A stretch of DNA of 64,000 nucleotides. It comes from Kiloniellaceae bacterium. Lineage in GTDB: Bacteria; Pseudomonadota; Alphaproteobacteria; Kiloniellales; J153. Numbering within the stretch: the first letter of the stretch is position 1; each line of letters starts with the position of its first letter. The notes under the pieces are model-generated. The model had not been told where the DNA came from, made no database searches, and saw only the letters and a program-made list of their open reading frames with translations. The DNA lies in assembly GCA_021776175.1 (NCBI GenBank), contig JAJFGJ010000029.1:57255-121254 (forward strand), read 5' to 3'. A program made the position numbers and the translations under genes. Shown here in pieces: positions 21,097 to 29,589 of the stretch.

Positions 21097-22671
21097 GTGG
21101 AAAGTAAACCGGTAACAAGACGGCCCCGGCGGCGGAGCGATCCCATTGCCGCGAGAATTAAGACAAGGCCCGATGCCTTCAATCTGCACCGGGGCACGGG
21201 CGCGCGGGCGCGGTTTGGATTTCTCGACGATGCCGCGATCGAGAAACTGAAAGAGCGCGCCTTCGACCTCCTCGAATCCTATGGCGTTGTCTTTATTCAC
21301 CCCGGCGCCGCGCGAGCCTTGAAAAAAGCCGGGGCCAAGGAGGGAAGCAGTGCCGACCGCCTGCGCCTGCCGCGCCAACTTGTGCGAGAAGCCCTGGCGG
21401 CGGCACCCAAGCAAGTCTCCCTCCACGGTAAGAACCCGGCGCGCGATGTGCACCTGCCGCGCGCCGATAACGCCTTCATCATGCGCACCGGCACCGGCGC
21501 CCATGGTTACGTCGATCCCGAAACCGGGATTTACCGCGACCTCGATCTGACCGCCGTGGGAGAAATCGCCGCCGTGGCCAACGGCCTCGACGAGGTCGGC
21601 TTCATCGCCCACCCCTTCGTCCATGGGGTGCCGGAAATCACCGCCGACATTCATGGCTTCGCCAAGCTGATCCCCCTGACCGATAAGCACGTCTGGATGC
21701 AGCCCTACGCCAAGGAAAACGTCGAATACCTGATCCGCCTCGCGGTCATCGCGGCGGGCGGGGAAAGCGAACTGCGCGCGCGCCCCCTGGCCAGCATCAT
21801 CACCTGTTCCTTCTCGCCCCTTGAGTTCAAGTACATGGACACGGAGGTTATTATTCAGGCCGGGCGCCACGGCCTGCCGATCCATGCCTGCAGCCTGCCG
21901 TCGGGCGGCGGCACCGCGCCCCTATCGACATCGGGCATGGTGCTCATGGCAGCGGCGGAAATCCTTGCCATGATCACCGCCGCTCACGTGCTGGCGCCGG
22001 GCACGCCGGTCATCGCCACGCCGCTCATGTTCACCCTCGACATGCGCACGGGCAGCGCCCTGCAATCCTGCGTCGAATCCCTGCAGGCCGCGAGCATGGC
22101 CGTGCAATTGATGAAACAGGGCTTCGGCCTGCCCACCCACACTTACGGTTCCGGCTCCGACACCCCCGACGTGGACGTGCAGTCCATGGCCGAGCGCACC
22201 TTGCTGTCCCAAACCGTGGCCCTATCGGGCGCCGATATCCTGGGCGGTGTCGGTCAACTGGAATGCGCCACGGTGTTCAGCCCCGTGCAGGCGGTGCTCG
22301 ACAACGAGGTTGGCGCCATGCTCCGCCAATTCATCCGCGTGCCGGAGGTCAGCGACGAAAGCCTGAACTGGAGCGAGATATCCGCCATAAGAGCCGGCGG
22401 CCATTTCCTCGACAGCGCCCACACCCTCGACAAGTGCCGCGACCAGTTCAATCAACAAGCCTTCCTGCGCCAGGACCGCGACGACTACGAAGCCGCCAAC
22501 CGCCACGCCGCCTTCGCCCAAGCCCGCGACATGGCCCTAACCGCCATACGCGAAGCCCCGCCCGAGGGTGTGCTGAGCGAAGACGCGAACCGCGAAATCG
22601 ATCAACTCGCCGCCGACGCCGACCGTCATATTCTAGGCGAAGCCAACAAGGGCGCGGCGGCGGTTATTTGA
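21097..22671 (+). CDS. MttB-family (trimethylamine/betaine-type) methyltransferase, non-pyrrolysine
   Basis: This is about 524 residues from a GTG preceded by GGGAGGG (21086-21092). A GTG at 21055 or an ATG at 21079 are other in-frame starts. The protein matches the MttB superfamily TIM barrel: AFDLLESYGVVFIHPGAARAL near the N-terminus, RTGTGAHGYVDPETG, and the C-terminal GADILGGVGQLECATVFSP. True MttB carries pyrrolysine at an in-frame amber codon. Here the frame is open throughout, so this is a Pyl-lacking relative, a group that includes glycine betaine demethylases. No corrinoid protein or activase gene is adjacent, so the methyl donor is unknown. Confidence 0.85.
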   Translation: MESKPVTRRPRRRSDPIAARIKTRPDAFNLHRGTGARARFGFLDDAAIEKLKERAFDLLESYGVVFIHPGAARALKKAGAKEGSSADRLRLPRQLVREALAAAPKQVSLHGKNPARDVHLPRADNAFIMRTGTGAHGYVDPETGIYRDLDLTAVGEIAAVANGLDEVGFIAHPFVHGVPEITADIHGFAKLIPLTDKHVWMQPYAKENVEYLIRLAVIAAGGESELRARPLASIITCSFSPLEFKYMDTEVIIQAGRHGLPIHACSLPSGGGTAPLSTSGMVLMAAAEILAMITAAHVLAPGTPVIATPLMFTLDMRTGSALQSCVESLQAASMAVQLMKQGFGLPTHTYGSGSDTPDVDVQSMAERTLLSQTVALSGADILGGVGQLECATVFSPVQAVLDNEVGAMLRQFIRVPEVSDESLNWSEISAIRAGGHFLDSAHTLDKCRDQFNQQAFLRQDRDDYEAANRHAAFAQARDMALTAIREAPPEGVLSEDANREIDQLAADADRHILGEANKGAAAVI

Positions 22672-22798
22672 GTTGGTGGTGGGGTGACGGAGGGTGAACC
22701 ATTGGAGACAAAGGACTATTATAAGATTCGGCCAAGTAGCACTCGAATGCGGTCATGAGTTGCCTTGATAAACATACGGGCACTTTGCCAAGCTTGGG

Positions 22799-23559
22799 TC
22801 AAAGACAAACCTGCGACAGAAAGTTGATGATAGGTGGCGGTTCTTCTCTATGGCGAATGAATTTCAAGATATCTTTGGGTGGCTCCCGCAAGCCACCTTC
22901 CGTAATGTTAAGCAGAAAATCTCGCGCATCCGCAGTCTTGTCTCTTGCAAGATCGCGCTTCTTGCAACAATCAGCATACATCCTATCAGAATGGGCACAT
23001 CCACAATGTTCGTCATCTCTTAGCTCTGTAAGCCTTTCATACGGATGGCGAACAGATTGATACCCCGGCCACCTGCCACAGATTTCAAGATGCAGGTGCC
23101 GAAAAGCCCAAAGGCTGTAAAGGTCAAGAAGCTTGACGATGCTATCTCCGCTAATCCACGTCTTATCTCGTGGCTCAAATGCACAGATTGAGCCGTCGGG
23201 AAAATTGGTATGCCTTGGCCCTATCCAATCAACGAAAATTGGCGTTGTCCAGAAACACCAACTCTTGACTGCGAACTTCTTGTTATAGGGAAGCATGGTA
23301 AGGAATGTGGCCTTCTTTCCAAGACCATGTAGTAGGGTGCTCTCTGTTAGCAGCCACATTCCTTCGATTTCATGCCAGCATTCGGTGTCAGGATAAGCTT
23401 CCTGGACCGCATCTAGCTCAGCTTCGTACTGTTTTTGAAGACCTGAGCAGACGACCGGTGTGGCTCCACGGGCCGGCCGGGGTCTGTAGGCTTGCCTTTG
23501 CCGTCCGGAGGGCCCTTGCCACGGTCTGGTTGTGGATCTTCTCTGTCTTGATGTGACAT
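22799..23559 (-). CDS. E2-like (UBC-fold) protein with C-terminal SEC-C motif; apparent frameshift
   Basis: An AAGGAG (23572-23567) sits 7 bases before the ATG at 23559. From there 48 codons (MSHQDREDPQPDRGKGPPDG and on) run to a stop at about 23413. The long frame that follows is offset by -1. The two join cleanly if the A5 run near 23440 had six A, giving a 253-residue protein. The downstream part has the order of a UBC fold: an N-terminal helix (QYEAELDAVQEAYPD), a beta-rich stretch, then HTNFPDGSIC, which resembles the E2 HPN motif with a catalytic Cys nine residues after the His, followed by a Trp and a helix. The C-terminus holds a SEC-C zinc motif (CGC...CC). The in-frame alternative start at 23698 would replace the N-terminus with an Arg-rich, shadow-like stretch. 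The region is AT-rich compared with its flanks. Confidence 0.55.
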
Positions 23560-23792
23560 TAGTTTTCTCCTTGCTCCGTGTTGAACATGATACGGCGGCG
23601 GCGGGAAGGACCACACCGCCATCGTGGATTCGCGGATAACAGTCATGATCCAGCTGGGCGCCCACTTCACGCAGAATAGTCATCGCTTCTGCTCTCACGG
23701 TGCGTTTCCTGTAATTACAATGACTTACATCTAGATCTGATTAGAACATTATCCGCTGACGCGCTCACAGGTCCATTGGAACAGTTGGACAT

Positions 23793-23860
23793 CGTGCGAA
23801 AACGTGTTATTAACACACTAATGCTTCGCCATATTTGTGTCAATGTGTATTATTCGCACG
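23793..23860. promoter_or_regulatory. Palindromic operator-like sites in a divergent promoter region
   Basis: Between the divergent E2-like and HTH genes lie a perfect 13-base palindrome, GTGTTATTAACAC (23804-23816), and an inverted pair of CGTGCGAA (23793-23800) and TTCGCACG (23853-23860). The sites fall just before the HTH start at 23868, where an XRE-type regulator would be expected to bind and control itself and the divergent gene. Binding is inferred. Confidence 0.45.
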
Positions 23861-23867
23861 GTTTTTT

Positions 23868-24830
23868 ATGAGCATAGACATTCGAAAATTAGTCGCTGTC
23901 CAAAAACGCAAGCGGGAAGCGGAAGGCCTAAGCATACGGAAGTTGTCGGCGGTTATCGGTGTCAGCTTCTCTACGCTCGCCCGCATCGAAAGAGGTGACG
24001 GCGAACCAGACAACAACTCCATATTGCGCATATTGGAATGGCTTGGAGAAGAAGGACGAGATTCAGGCTTAACGTTCGAAAATGTTGCGTTCGTTCATTT
24101 TCGTGCAGCAAAGAATGCAAACTCAAAAACAATACAATGTCTAATGCAGGCGGCTGATATTCTGAAACGAAAATACGACGCTCAAACGTCTGTACCGATG
24201 ACTAGCGAAAGCGGAGACAGCTCTTCATCTGAAACAAATTCAAAAGCTTTGGCTTTGTCAAAAACCGAAATGGAGAAAATGGCAGAGCAGTTAAGGAATG
24301 AATTCGGATTAACGGACTCAGATCGCCTCAATGCTCTTACCATTACAATTCACGGAGTAGATGTCTTCGTTCCCACCCAAATTTCTGAACTCAGCGGGAA
24401 GTGCCTTCGTTACTTAACCAAAAGCGGTTCCCAAGATTGGTCAGCGATGAGTGTCCCGCTAGAATTCGATGGTAGTCGTTGGGCGATTTTACGAAATGAC
24501 CAACACACTATGGGGCGGCAGCAGGTCACTTATCTGGAAGAATGTTGGCACATACTACTCGGGCACAAGCTGACAAAGATTGCTAGAATCGCGGAATCAT
24601 ATGGCCGGACCTTTGAAAGCAGTGAAGAGCATGACGCATTCTATTTAGCATCAGCCTGCATGCTTCCTAAGAATGCTGTGATAAAATACGTTAACGATGG
24701 AATGCCATCAGTACAAATTGGTGAACAATTCGGTGTATCGCCGGAACTGGCCGAATATAGGATTAAGCGCTTAGGGCTGTGGCGAAAATTCAAAGGTTTA
24801 GAAGTAAGTCTATCCACAGGTACGAGTTAG
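23868..24830 (+). CDS. XRE-family HTH protein with ImmA/IrrE-like domain
   Basis: This 320-residue protein has an N-terminal Cro/CI-type helix-turn-helix (LSIRKLSAVIGVSFSTLARIERG, about 20-42, read in two parts). A variable Ser-rich linker follows (about 110-135), then a C-terminal ImmA/IrrE-type zincin region. Where family members have HExxH the sequence reads EECWH (in TYLEECWHILLGH), so the first metal-binding His is replaced by Glu. The downstream part (FYLASACMLPKNAV, then QIGEQFGVSPELAEYRIKRL) fits the family. The ATG at 23868 is chosen because the upstream codons overlap operator-like repeats; no clear ribosome site is seen. It is divergent from the E2-like gene and shares its low GC. 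Confidence 0.8.
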   Translation: MSIDIRKLVAVQKRKREAEGLSIRKLSAVIGVSFSTLARIERGDGEPDNNSILRILEWLGEEGRDSGLTFENVAFVHFRAAKNANSKTIQCLMQAADILKRKYDAQTSVPMTSESGDSSSSETNSKALALSKTEMEKMAEQLRNEFGLTDSDRLNALTITIHGVDVFVPTQISELSGKCLRYLTKSGSQDWSAMSVPLEFDGSRWAILRNDQHTMGRQQVTYLEECWHILLGHKLTKIARIAESYGRTFESSEEHDAFYLASACMLPKNAVIKYVNDGMPSVQIGEQFGVSPELAEYRIKRLGLWRKFKGLEVSLSTGTS

Positions 24831-25155
24831 TAGTTCGAAAGCGCGGTCACGCTAAACAGATTCGAATCTGTAGACCCTTAGTTTTGAGACTGTAACTTTT
24901 GGGTTTTCCGTCTTCTAATTTATCAGCCCGCGCAGGGCGCCAATAGCGTTAGCGTATCGCACCGTATGGGGACACCCCGGAATGCCGACTCTCATTCGGC
25001 GGGTTACGCTTCGCTAATCCGCCTACGGTTCTGTCTCTCATCACGCCTTATACTGTCCCTCATTTGCCGTGAAAGTCAGGATTTGACCCGGCGCTGACTT
25101 GGTGGGTTATGGAATTAGCCGCTCAATCCAATTTCCGATTAACAGGCTAGGCGTT
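24831..25155. other. Non-coding right edge of the AT-rich island
   Basis: No gene is seen here. A 16-base perfect palindrome, ACAGATTCGAATCTGT, lies at 24856-24871 just after the HTH gene and could be a terminator stem or a recombination remnant. The base composition returns to high GC near 24925, where a dispersed repeat begins. Confidence 0.55.
24936..25023. repeat. Imperfect inverted intergenic repeat (RUP-like)
   Basis: The left arm (24936-24968, GGCGCCAATAGCGTTAGCGT...) and right arm (24993-25023, GGCGGGTTACGCTTCGCTAA...) are imperfect reverse complements. The sequence GGCGGGTTACGCTTCGCTAA resembles a short intergenic repeat widespread in proteobacteria. It is non-coding and sits at the right boundary of the AT-rich island. 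Confidence 0.55.
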
Positions 25156-25590
25156 TTATCGGTTGTCTAAATCGCAAATGAGAATCTTCGCCGGTTCCGC
25201 GCTTCGATTGTAAAACCAGTGCTCCGTATCGGCATCCTCTATCAGGGCGATCAGCTCACCGGCGGGATACTCCCGCTCGCCTTGCGGCCGGCCCTCGATC
25301 CATGAGCCTTCCAAAGTGTAAACAAGACCTGGACGGGTGGCGTGGTTGTGCCGCGCTATCTGGCCACCGGGTTCGACCGTGGCGAGCCGTAACTGCAAAA
25401 CATATCCGTCGAGGCTGGTCTGCTTGATCACCGACTCCTTTGGCACAACGCCTAACTTGGTTATGCCGATCCCCTTGGATTCGGTCGGGATGGCCTCCCG
25501 CGCGGTGCCCGTGGACATATCGAGATTACCGGCAAGCAATCCCGCCACGAAGAGGGCCGTGCCGAACAGAATAGCTTTTGTCGTTCTCAT
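25156..25590 (-). CDS. Secreted cupin-domain protein
   Basis: This is 144 residues from the ATG at 25590, which follows GAGGAGGATCCG. A start 10 codons upstream is less likely. Residues 1-22 look like a signal peptide or membrane anchor (AILFGTALFVAGLLAGNL). The rest is a single cupin barrel with the metal-type motif ARHNHATRPGLVYTLEG and a second strand block, DADTEHWFYN. Such small secreted cupins are common and their ligands are unknown. It stands alone between the island and a long non-coding gap. Confidence 0.8.
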   Translation of the reverse strand: MRTTKAILFGTALFVAGLLAGNLDMSTGTAREAIPTESKGIGITKLGVVPKESVIKQTSLDGYVLQLRLATVEPGGQIARHNHATRPGLVYTLEGSWIEGRPQGEREYPAGELIALIEDADTEHWFYNRSAEPAKILICDLDNR

Positions 25591-25849
25591 CGGATCCTCC
25601 TCCTCAAGATGAAAATTCATATGGGAGGAACGGCGCCGGCAATCCCAGCCGCGGTTTAGTAACCACCGGGGCTCCCCTCCCTTCGCGCCTTACACGTGTC
25701 ACCGATTGACACAGTATGCAACGCGAAGCCATGCCTCTTTGATCTGGATCAACCGCGGCCACCGCTTCGCCGATCCGCCCCGCAGCGCTCAAGTTCGCGG
25801 CAATGTTCCATACTGTCACCGGCGATTTTCAGGACACGCAAGCCGCGTT

Positions 25850-25990
25850 CCCTCTCCCGGCGGGAGAGGGTCAGGGTGAGGGGCCTTGGTTTTCTGGCGC
25901 GGCCGAGGGCGGGCTATTCCTAACTCAAAGTCTTCCGTGCCCTCGAAACCTAAGCCCCCTCACCCTCCCGCTTCGCGGGGCCCTCCCTCT
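25850..25990. repeat. Hairpin repeat block (family B)
   Basis: A perfect hairpin CCCTCTCCCGGCGGGAGAGG(G) at 25850-25870 is followed about 90 bases later by AGCCCCCTCACCCTCCCGCT (25953-25972), then TCGCGGG. The same two pieces, in close association, recur at 31117-31168, and the hairpin alone recurs at 8323-8343. The block is non-coding and dispersed. Confidence 0.7.
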
Positions 25991-26274
25991 CCCGCTGGGC
26001 GAGGGCAAAGGGAGCACCCGGAATATTTAACCGGGCACCAGGGCGCGCAGGGCGCGTATGACGAAATGGGGGATGGGTCCGAACGCCTTGGCGCTCGCGC
26101 GGCGCCCGCCCCGCGATCCTCCGCCACCTCGTTCTTTCCGAAACCGGGGCCGGTAATTGCCGGGGTAAAAATTATGCGTGCAGTATATTTTACAGCACGA
26201 ACACTATACGCACGAGGTGGATATACATACGGGTTTTCGTTGCCCGGTGCGGGCGTTCGCGCTTTCTTTTCCTG

Positions 26275-26360
26275 CCGTCATCCCGGACTTGATCCGGGAT
26301 CTTTCGGCGACATCGAGACTGGCATTCGCCAAAGATCCCGGATCAAGTCCGGGATGACGG
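26275..26360. repeat. REP-type inverted pair (family A, copy 2)
   Basis: Arms at 26275-26304 and 26331-26360 are perfect reverse complements over 30 bases and share the core CGTCATCCCGGACTTGATCC with the pair at 8094-8185. The outer bases differ between the copies, so this is a family of paired elements, not a recent duplication. Confidence 0.8.
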
Positions 26361-26570
26361 CGCGATGCGTGTGTGGCCTAGGGTTCTTCGTGTTCCCCAG
26401 GTCCGCGCCTTAAGCGGCCCAAAGGCCTGAGTTTCCACAGGCTATGCCTTGCGCGTGGCCGGGCGCGGGTTAGGCTTGGGCGTTAGCGCGCGCACAAGCC
26501 TGGAGCCTAGTTTCGTGACATCCCCCCGCCCCCCTTTGGACCGCCCATTCAAGCCCGCTATCGCCGTTGA

Positions 26571-26673
26571 TCAGGGAAACAACAGGCTTTGGCGCGTATC
26601 GGATCGACCTAGGAGCGCGTTTTCCCTGTTGGGCAGGGAATAACAGGGAACTAACAGGGAAAATATCAGGGAA
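26571..26673. repeat. Cluster of CAGGGAA short repeats
   Basis: CAGGGAA occurs at about 26572, 26634, 26644, 26655 and 26667, with the inverse TTCCCTG at about 26621. Spacing between the last four is 10-12 bases, about one helical turn. Clusters of this type recur in alphaproteobacterial intergenic DNA; their function is unknown to me. Confidence 0.5.
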
Positions 26674-26729
26674 TTCGCGCCATCCTAAGCGCGGGACGCG
26701 CCTGCCCCAAGCGCGGGGCGCGCCCGCCC

Positions 26730-27467
26730 TCAGTACTCCACGCCAAGGAAATACAAGCCATCGGGCGGGGCGGTTGGGCCGGTGGCGGCGCGGTTACGGG
26801 CGGCCAGGGCGGCGGCGAGATCGTCGCGGCTCCACTTGCCCTCCCCCACCAGTTTCAGGGTCCCGGCCAGGATGCGCACCTGGTTGTGGAGGAAGGAACG
26901 CGCGCGCACGGTGATGGAAATGACCGCGCCCGCGCGCGCGACCTCCAGGGAGTCCAGGGTTTTGAGCGCGCTCTTGGCCTGGCACTCGCTGGCGCGAAAG
27001 CTGGTGAAATCGTGCTTGCCGATGAGGACTTGCGCGGCCGTGTCCATGGCGGCGGCGTCCAGGGGCACCGGCACCCACCAGGCCCGGCCCTTCTCCAAAG
27101 CCAGCGGCGCGCGCCGGTTGACGATGCGGTAGCGGTAGGCCCGCGCCTTGGCCGAAAAGCGGGCGTGAAATTCCGGGTCCACGACCTCGGCCGAGAGCAC
27201 GGCCACGGCGGCGGGGCGCAGGTGGGCGTTGAGGGCATCGCGCAGGGTATCGGCGGCCGCGTCCTTGACCAGATCGAGGGTCACGACCTGGCCCAGGGCA
27301 TGAACGCCCGCGTCGGTGCGCCCGGCGGCGTGAACCGTGACCCTCTCGCCGCAGAAACCGTGGATGGCTTGTTCGATGGCGGCCTGCACGCTGGGCCCGT
27401 TGTCCTGGCGCTGCCAGCCGACGAAGCCGCCGCCGTCGTACTCCACCGTCAGTTTATAGCGGGTCAT
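26730..27467 (-). CDS. truA: tRNA pseudouridine(38-40) synthase TruA
   Basis: This 245-residue protein makes pseudouridine at positions 38-40 of the tRNA anticodon arm. The catalytic Asp is D52 in [15 protein letters not shown]. Other marks are the N-terminal [15 protein letters not shown] and the C-terminal [16 protein letters not shown]. Its ATG at 27467 overlaps the fmt stop by four bases; the longer open frame upstream is inside fmt. Confidence 0.97.
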   Translation of the reverse strand: MTRYKLTVEYDGGGFVGWQRQDNGPSVQAAIEQAIHGFCGERVTVHAAGRTDAGVHALGQVVTLDLVKDAAADTLRDALNAHLRPAAVAVLSAEVVDPEFHARFSAKARAYRYRIVNRRAPLALEKGRAWWVPVPLDAAAMDTAAQVLIGKHDFTSFRASECQAKSALKTLDSLEVARAGAVISITVRARSFLHNQVRILAGTLKLVGEGKWSRDDLAAALAARNRAATGPTAPPDGLYFLGVEY

Positions 27468-28423
27468 GAGTCCCCGGACGGCAAGGCCAGCCGCGTGCCC
27501 TCGGGCAAGGCGAAACCGCGCAGGAAATCGGCCGCCGCCAGGGGTGACTTGCCCGGCCGCTGGACCCGGGTCAGGCGTAGGGCGCCCTCGCCGCAGGCCA
27601 CGGTCAAGTCCGGCCCCAGGACCGTGCCGGGTTCGCATCCGTCGTTGTTGGCCAGGACCTCGGCCGCCAGGATCTTGACCGTCCCGGCCCCAATTCGCGC
27701 GCTTGCGCCGGGCCAGGGAGTGAAGGCGCGGACCTGACGCTCCAGCTCAATCGCGGGAAGGCGCCAATCGAGGCCGCCCTCGGCCTTGCTCAGCTTGGCC
27801 GCGTAAGTAACGCCCTCGCCGGGTTGCGGCCGCGCGCTCAGGGTGCCGGCGTCCAGGCCTTGCAGGGCCTCCAGGATCAAGCGCGCCCCCACATCGGCGA
27901 GGGTATCGTGCAAGCTGGAAGCCGTGGTTTCGGCGGCGATAGGCACGGCTTGGCTGAGCAACATGGGGCCGGTGTCCAGCCCCGCGTCCATCTGCATGAC
28001 GGTGACCCCGGTCTCGGCATCCCCGGCCAGGATCGCGCGCTGAATTGGCGCCGCCCCGCGCCAGCGTGGCAACAAGGAGGCGTGCACGTTGAGGCAACCC
28101 AGGCGCGGCGCGGTCAAGATTTCCTTGGGCAGGATCAGACCGTAGGCCACGACCACGGCGGCATCGAGGCCCAGCGCCGCGAAGGCCGCGTGCTCCTCCG
28201 GGCTTTTCAGGCTGGTGGGCGTGCGCGGCGGCCAGCCGCGATCCTCGGCCAAGGCCTGCACCGGCGAAGGCCGGGACTTGTGCCCGCGCCCGGCGGGACG
28301 CGGCGGCTGGCTGTAAACCGCCGCGATCTCGTGCCCGGCCCCGGCCAAGGCGCGCAAGACCGGCACCGCGAAATCGGGCGTGCCCATGAAAGCGAGACGC
28401 AGCGAAGGGCGGGCTTGGCTCAT
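27464..28423 (-). CDS. fmt: Methionyl-tRNA formyltransferase
   Basis: This 319-residue enzyme formylates initiator Met-tRNA using 10-formyltetrahydrofolate. Diagnostic segments are [18 protein letters not shown] at the N-terminus, the active-site [20 protein letters not shown] and [11 protein letters not shown], and the C-terminal tRNA-binding domain. It lies between def and truA in the order def-fmt-truA, so formylation and deformylation are encoded together. Confidence 0.97.
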   Translation of the reverse strand: MSQARPSLRLAFMGTPDFAVPVLRALAGAGHEIAAVYSQPPRPAGRGHKSRPSPVQALAEDRGWPPRTPTSLKSPEEHAAFAALGLDAAVVVAYGLILPKEILTAPRLGCLNVHASLLPRWRGAAPIQRAILAGDAETGVTVMQMDAGLDTGPMLLSQAVPIAAETTASSLHDTLADVGARLILEALQGLDAGTLSARPQPGEGVTYAAKLSKAEGGLDWRLPAIELERQVRAFTPWPGASARIGAGTVKILAAEVLANNDGCEPGTVLGPDLTVACGEGALRLTRVQRPGKSPLAAADFLRGFALPEGTRLALPSGDS

Positions 28424-28435
28424 GGGACAGGGCGC

Positions 28436-28978
28436 CTAAAGAACGTGAGCGGGATCCGCGCTCGGCGTCGTATCGGACTTTTTCGCCTTGAGCAGCTTAC
28501 GCAGGATCATGTTGCGCTTGAGCGCGCTAATGCGGTCGACAAAGAGAACGCCGTCCAGATGGTCGAGCTCATGCTGAATACAGGTCGCCAGCAGGCCGTC
28601 GGCTTCCAGAGTGCGCGTCTCGTTGTCGCGGTCCAGATAGGAAAGCTCGATCGCCGAGGGGCGGACCACGTCGGCATAGTGGTCGGGCAGGGAAAGGCAG
28701 CCTTCCTCGTAGGTGACATCCTCGCCGGAAACCCAGGTCAGTTCCGGGTTGATCAGGACATGGGGCCGGCGCTCCTCGTCCTCCTTCGATAAATCGAGGA
28801 CGACGATCCGTTTCAGCACCCCGACCTGAGGCGCCGCCAGGCCAATGCCCGGCGCCTGGTACATGGTCTCCAACATGTCATCCATCAGCTTACGCAGGCC
28901 GTCGTCGACCCGAGCGACCGGCTTGGCGGTCCGCTTCAGGCGCGGGTCGGGCGCGGTGATGATGGGAAGCATGGTCAT
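28436..28978 (-). CDS. def: Peptide deformylase
   Basis: This 180-residue metallohydrolase removes the formyl group from nascent N-termini. All three motifs are intact: GIGLAAPQVG (44-53), EGCLSLP with metal ligand Cys94, and QHELDHLDG with His136, Glu137 and His140. It is the first gene of def-fmt-truA on the minus strand, with a 12-base gap to fmt. Confidence 0.97.
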   Translation of the reverse strand: MTMLPIITAPDPRLKRTAKPVARVDDGLRKLMDDMLETMYQAPGIGLAAPQVGVLKRIVVLDLSKEDEERRPHVLINPELTWVSGEDVTYEEGCLSLPDHYADVVRPSAIELSYLDRDNETRTLEADGLLATCIQHELDHLDGVLFVDRISALKRNMILRKLLKAKKSDTTPSADPAHVL

Positions 28979-29023
28979 AGCTTAGCCGATCCGGAACCGT
29001 TATGCCCGTCCGGGATTTAGGGA

Positions 29024-29281
29024 CTACTGCTTGCGCGAGCGGGCGATTGTCTTGATGGGGCCGCGGGTTTTTCCGGACTTTTCGGCGATTCTGCGATCCT
29101 CGACCTCGATATGGGTGCGCGCGGGGTCATCGCCGTCGAGTCCCCCCAACTCGGTCGCGGGCACCTTGCGGTTCGAAGTCAGAGCCCCGTCCTGATAGGT
29201 AACGTCAAAAAGGACGTGGCCTTTTTCAACCTTGGGTTTCCTGCGGGCCAAGTTTAGGTCTCCAAACGTCCTTGGAATCAA
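29024..29281 (-). CDS. Conserved small basic protein, function unknown
   Basis: This 85-residue hydrophilic protein has a short beta-like core (EKGHVLFDVTYQDGALTSNR) and a Lys/Arg-rich tail (GKTRGPIKTIARSRKQ). It has no signal or membrane segment. I recognise the general style as a small protein often seen beside cold shock genes in alphaproteobacteria, but I cannot name a domain. The start may be slightly downstream (TTG at LARRKPK). The cold shock gene lies upstream on the same strand. Confidence 0.6.
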   Translation of the reverse strand: MIPRTFGDLNLARRKPKVEKGHVLFDVTYQDGALTSNRKVPATELGGLDGDDPARTHIEVEDRRIAEKSGKTRGPIKTIARSRKQ

Positions 29282-29379
29282 GCGCGCTCATGCACGCCGC
29301 CCAAAGACGGCCGCAGAGGCATAAGCCGGTAAGGGCGCCGGTCGCCCAGCGCCCTCCGGGGCGATCCGAGTCTTTAGAC

Positions 29380-29589
29380 TCAGATTTCTTTCAGGTTCTC
29401 CGCCGAAGTCTTGCCGCGCTTGGGATCGCGCTGCTCTTCGAATGAGATTTTCTGGCCTTCGGCCAAACCACGCAGTCCAGCGCGCTCGACCGCGGAAATG
29501 TGGACGAAAACGTCCGCTCCGCCACCGTCCGGCTGAATGAAACCATAACCCTTGGTGCTGTTGAACCACTTCACGGTGCCTTCAGGCAT
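29380..29589 (-). CDS. Cold shock domain protein
   Basis: This 69-residue single-domain nucleic-acid-binding protein has the RNP1-type [11 protein letters not shown] and RNP2-type DVFVHISAV motifs within an OB fold, beginning [14 protein letters not shown]. Such proteins bind single-stranded RNA or DNA and act as RNA chaperones. The name CspA is avoided because several paralogs usually exist. Confidence 0.95.
   Translation of the reverse strand: MPEGTVKWFNSTKGYGFIQPDGGGADVFVHISAVERAGLRGLAEGQKISFEEQRDPKRGKTSAENLKEI

Larger units (their letters stand above)
25591..26729. other. 1.1-kb gene-free, repeat-rich region
   Basis: Long reading frames here have no coding character. The region holds a G/C hairpin repeat block (25850-25990), a REP-type pair (26275-26360), and a cluster of CAGGGAA repeats (26571-26673). 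An AT-rich patch at about 26170-26235 breaks the high GC. It looks like a place where several dispersed repeat families have accumulated between the cupin and truA. Confidence 0.6.

Noticed and set aside
21097..22671. Possible pyrrolysine-encoding mttB gene
   Set aside because: There is no in-frame TAG inside the gene and no pyl genes nearby.
23413..23460. Canonical programmed -1 frameshift site in the E2-like gene
   Set aside because: The local sequence TTCAAAAACAG is not a full X XXY YYZ heptamer, and no clear downstream structure is seen. A simple indel in the A-run explains it better.
24856..24871. Possible tRNA T-arm or attachment site (ACAGATTCGAATCTGT)
   Set aside because: The T-stem does not pair in the canonical register and no acceptor, D or anticodon arm can be drawn upstream. 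Kept only as a palindrome.
25886..26413. 175-codon open frame on the plus strand
   Set aside because: It spans repeat blocks and a REP pair and reads as Pro/Arg/Gly-rich low-complexity; non-coding.
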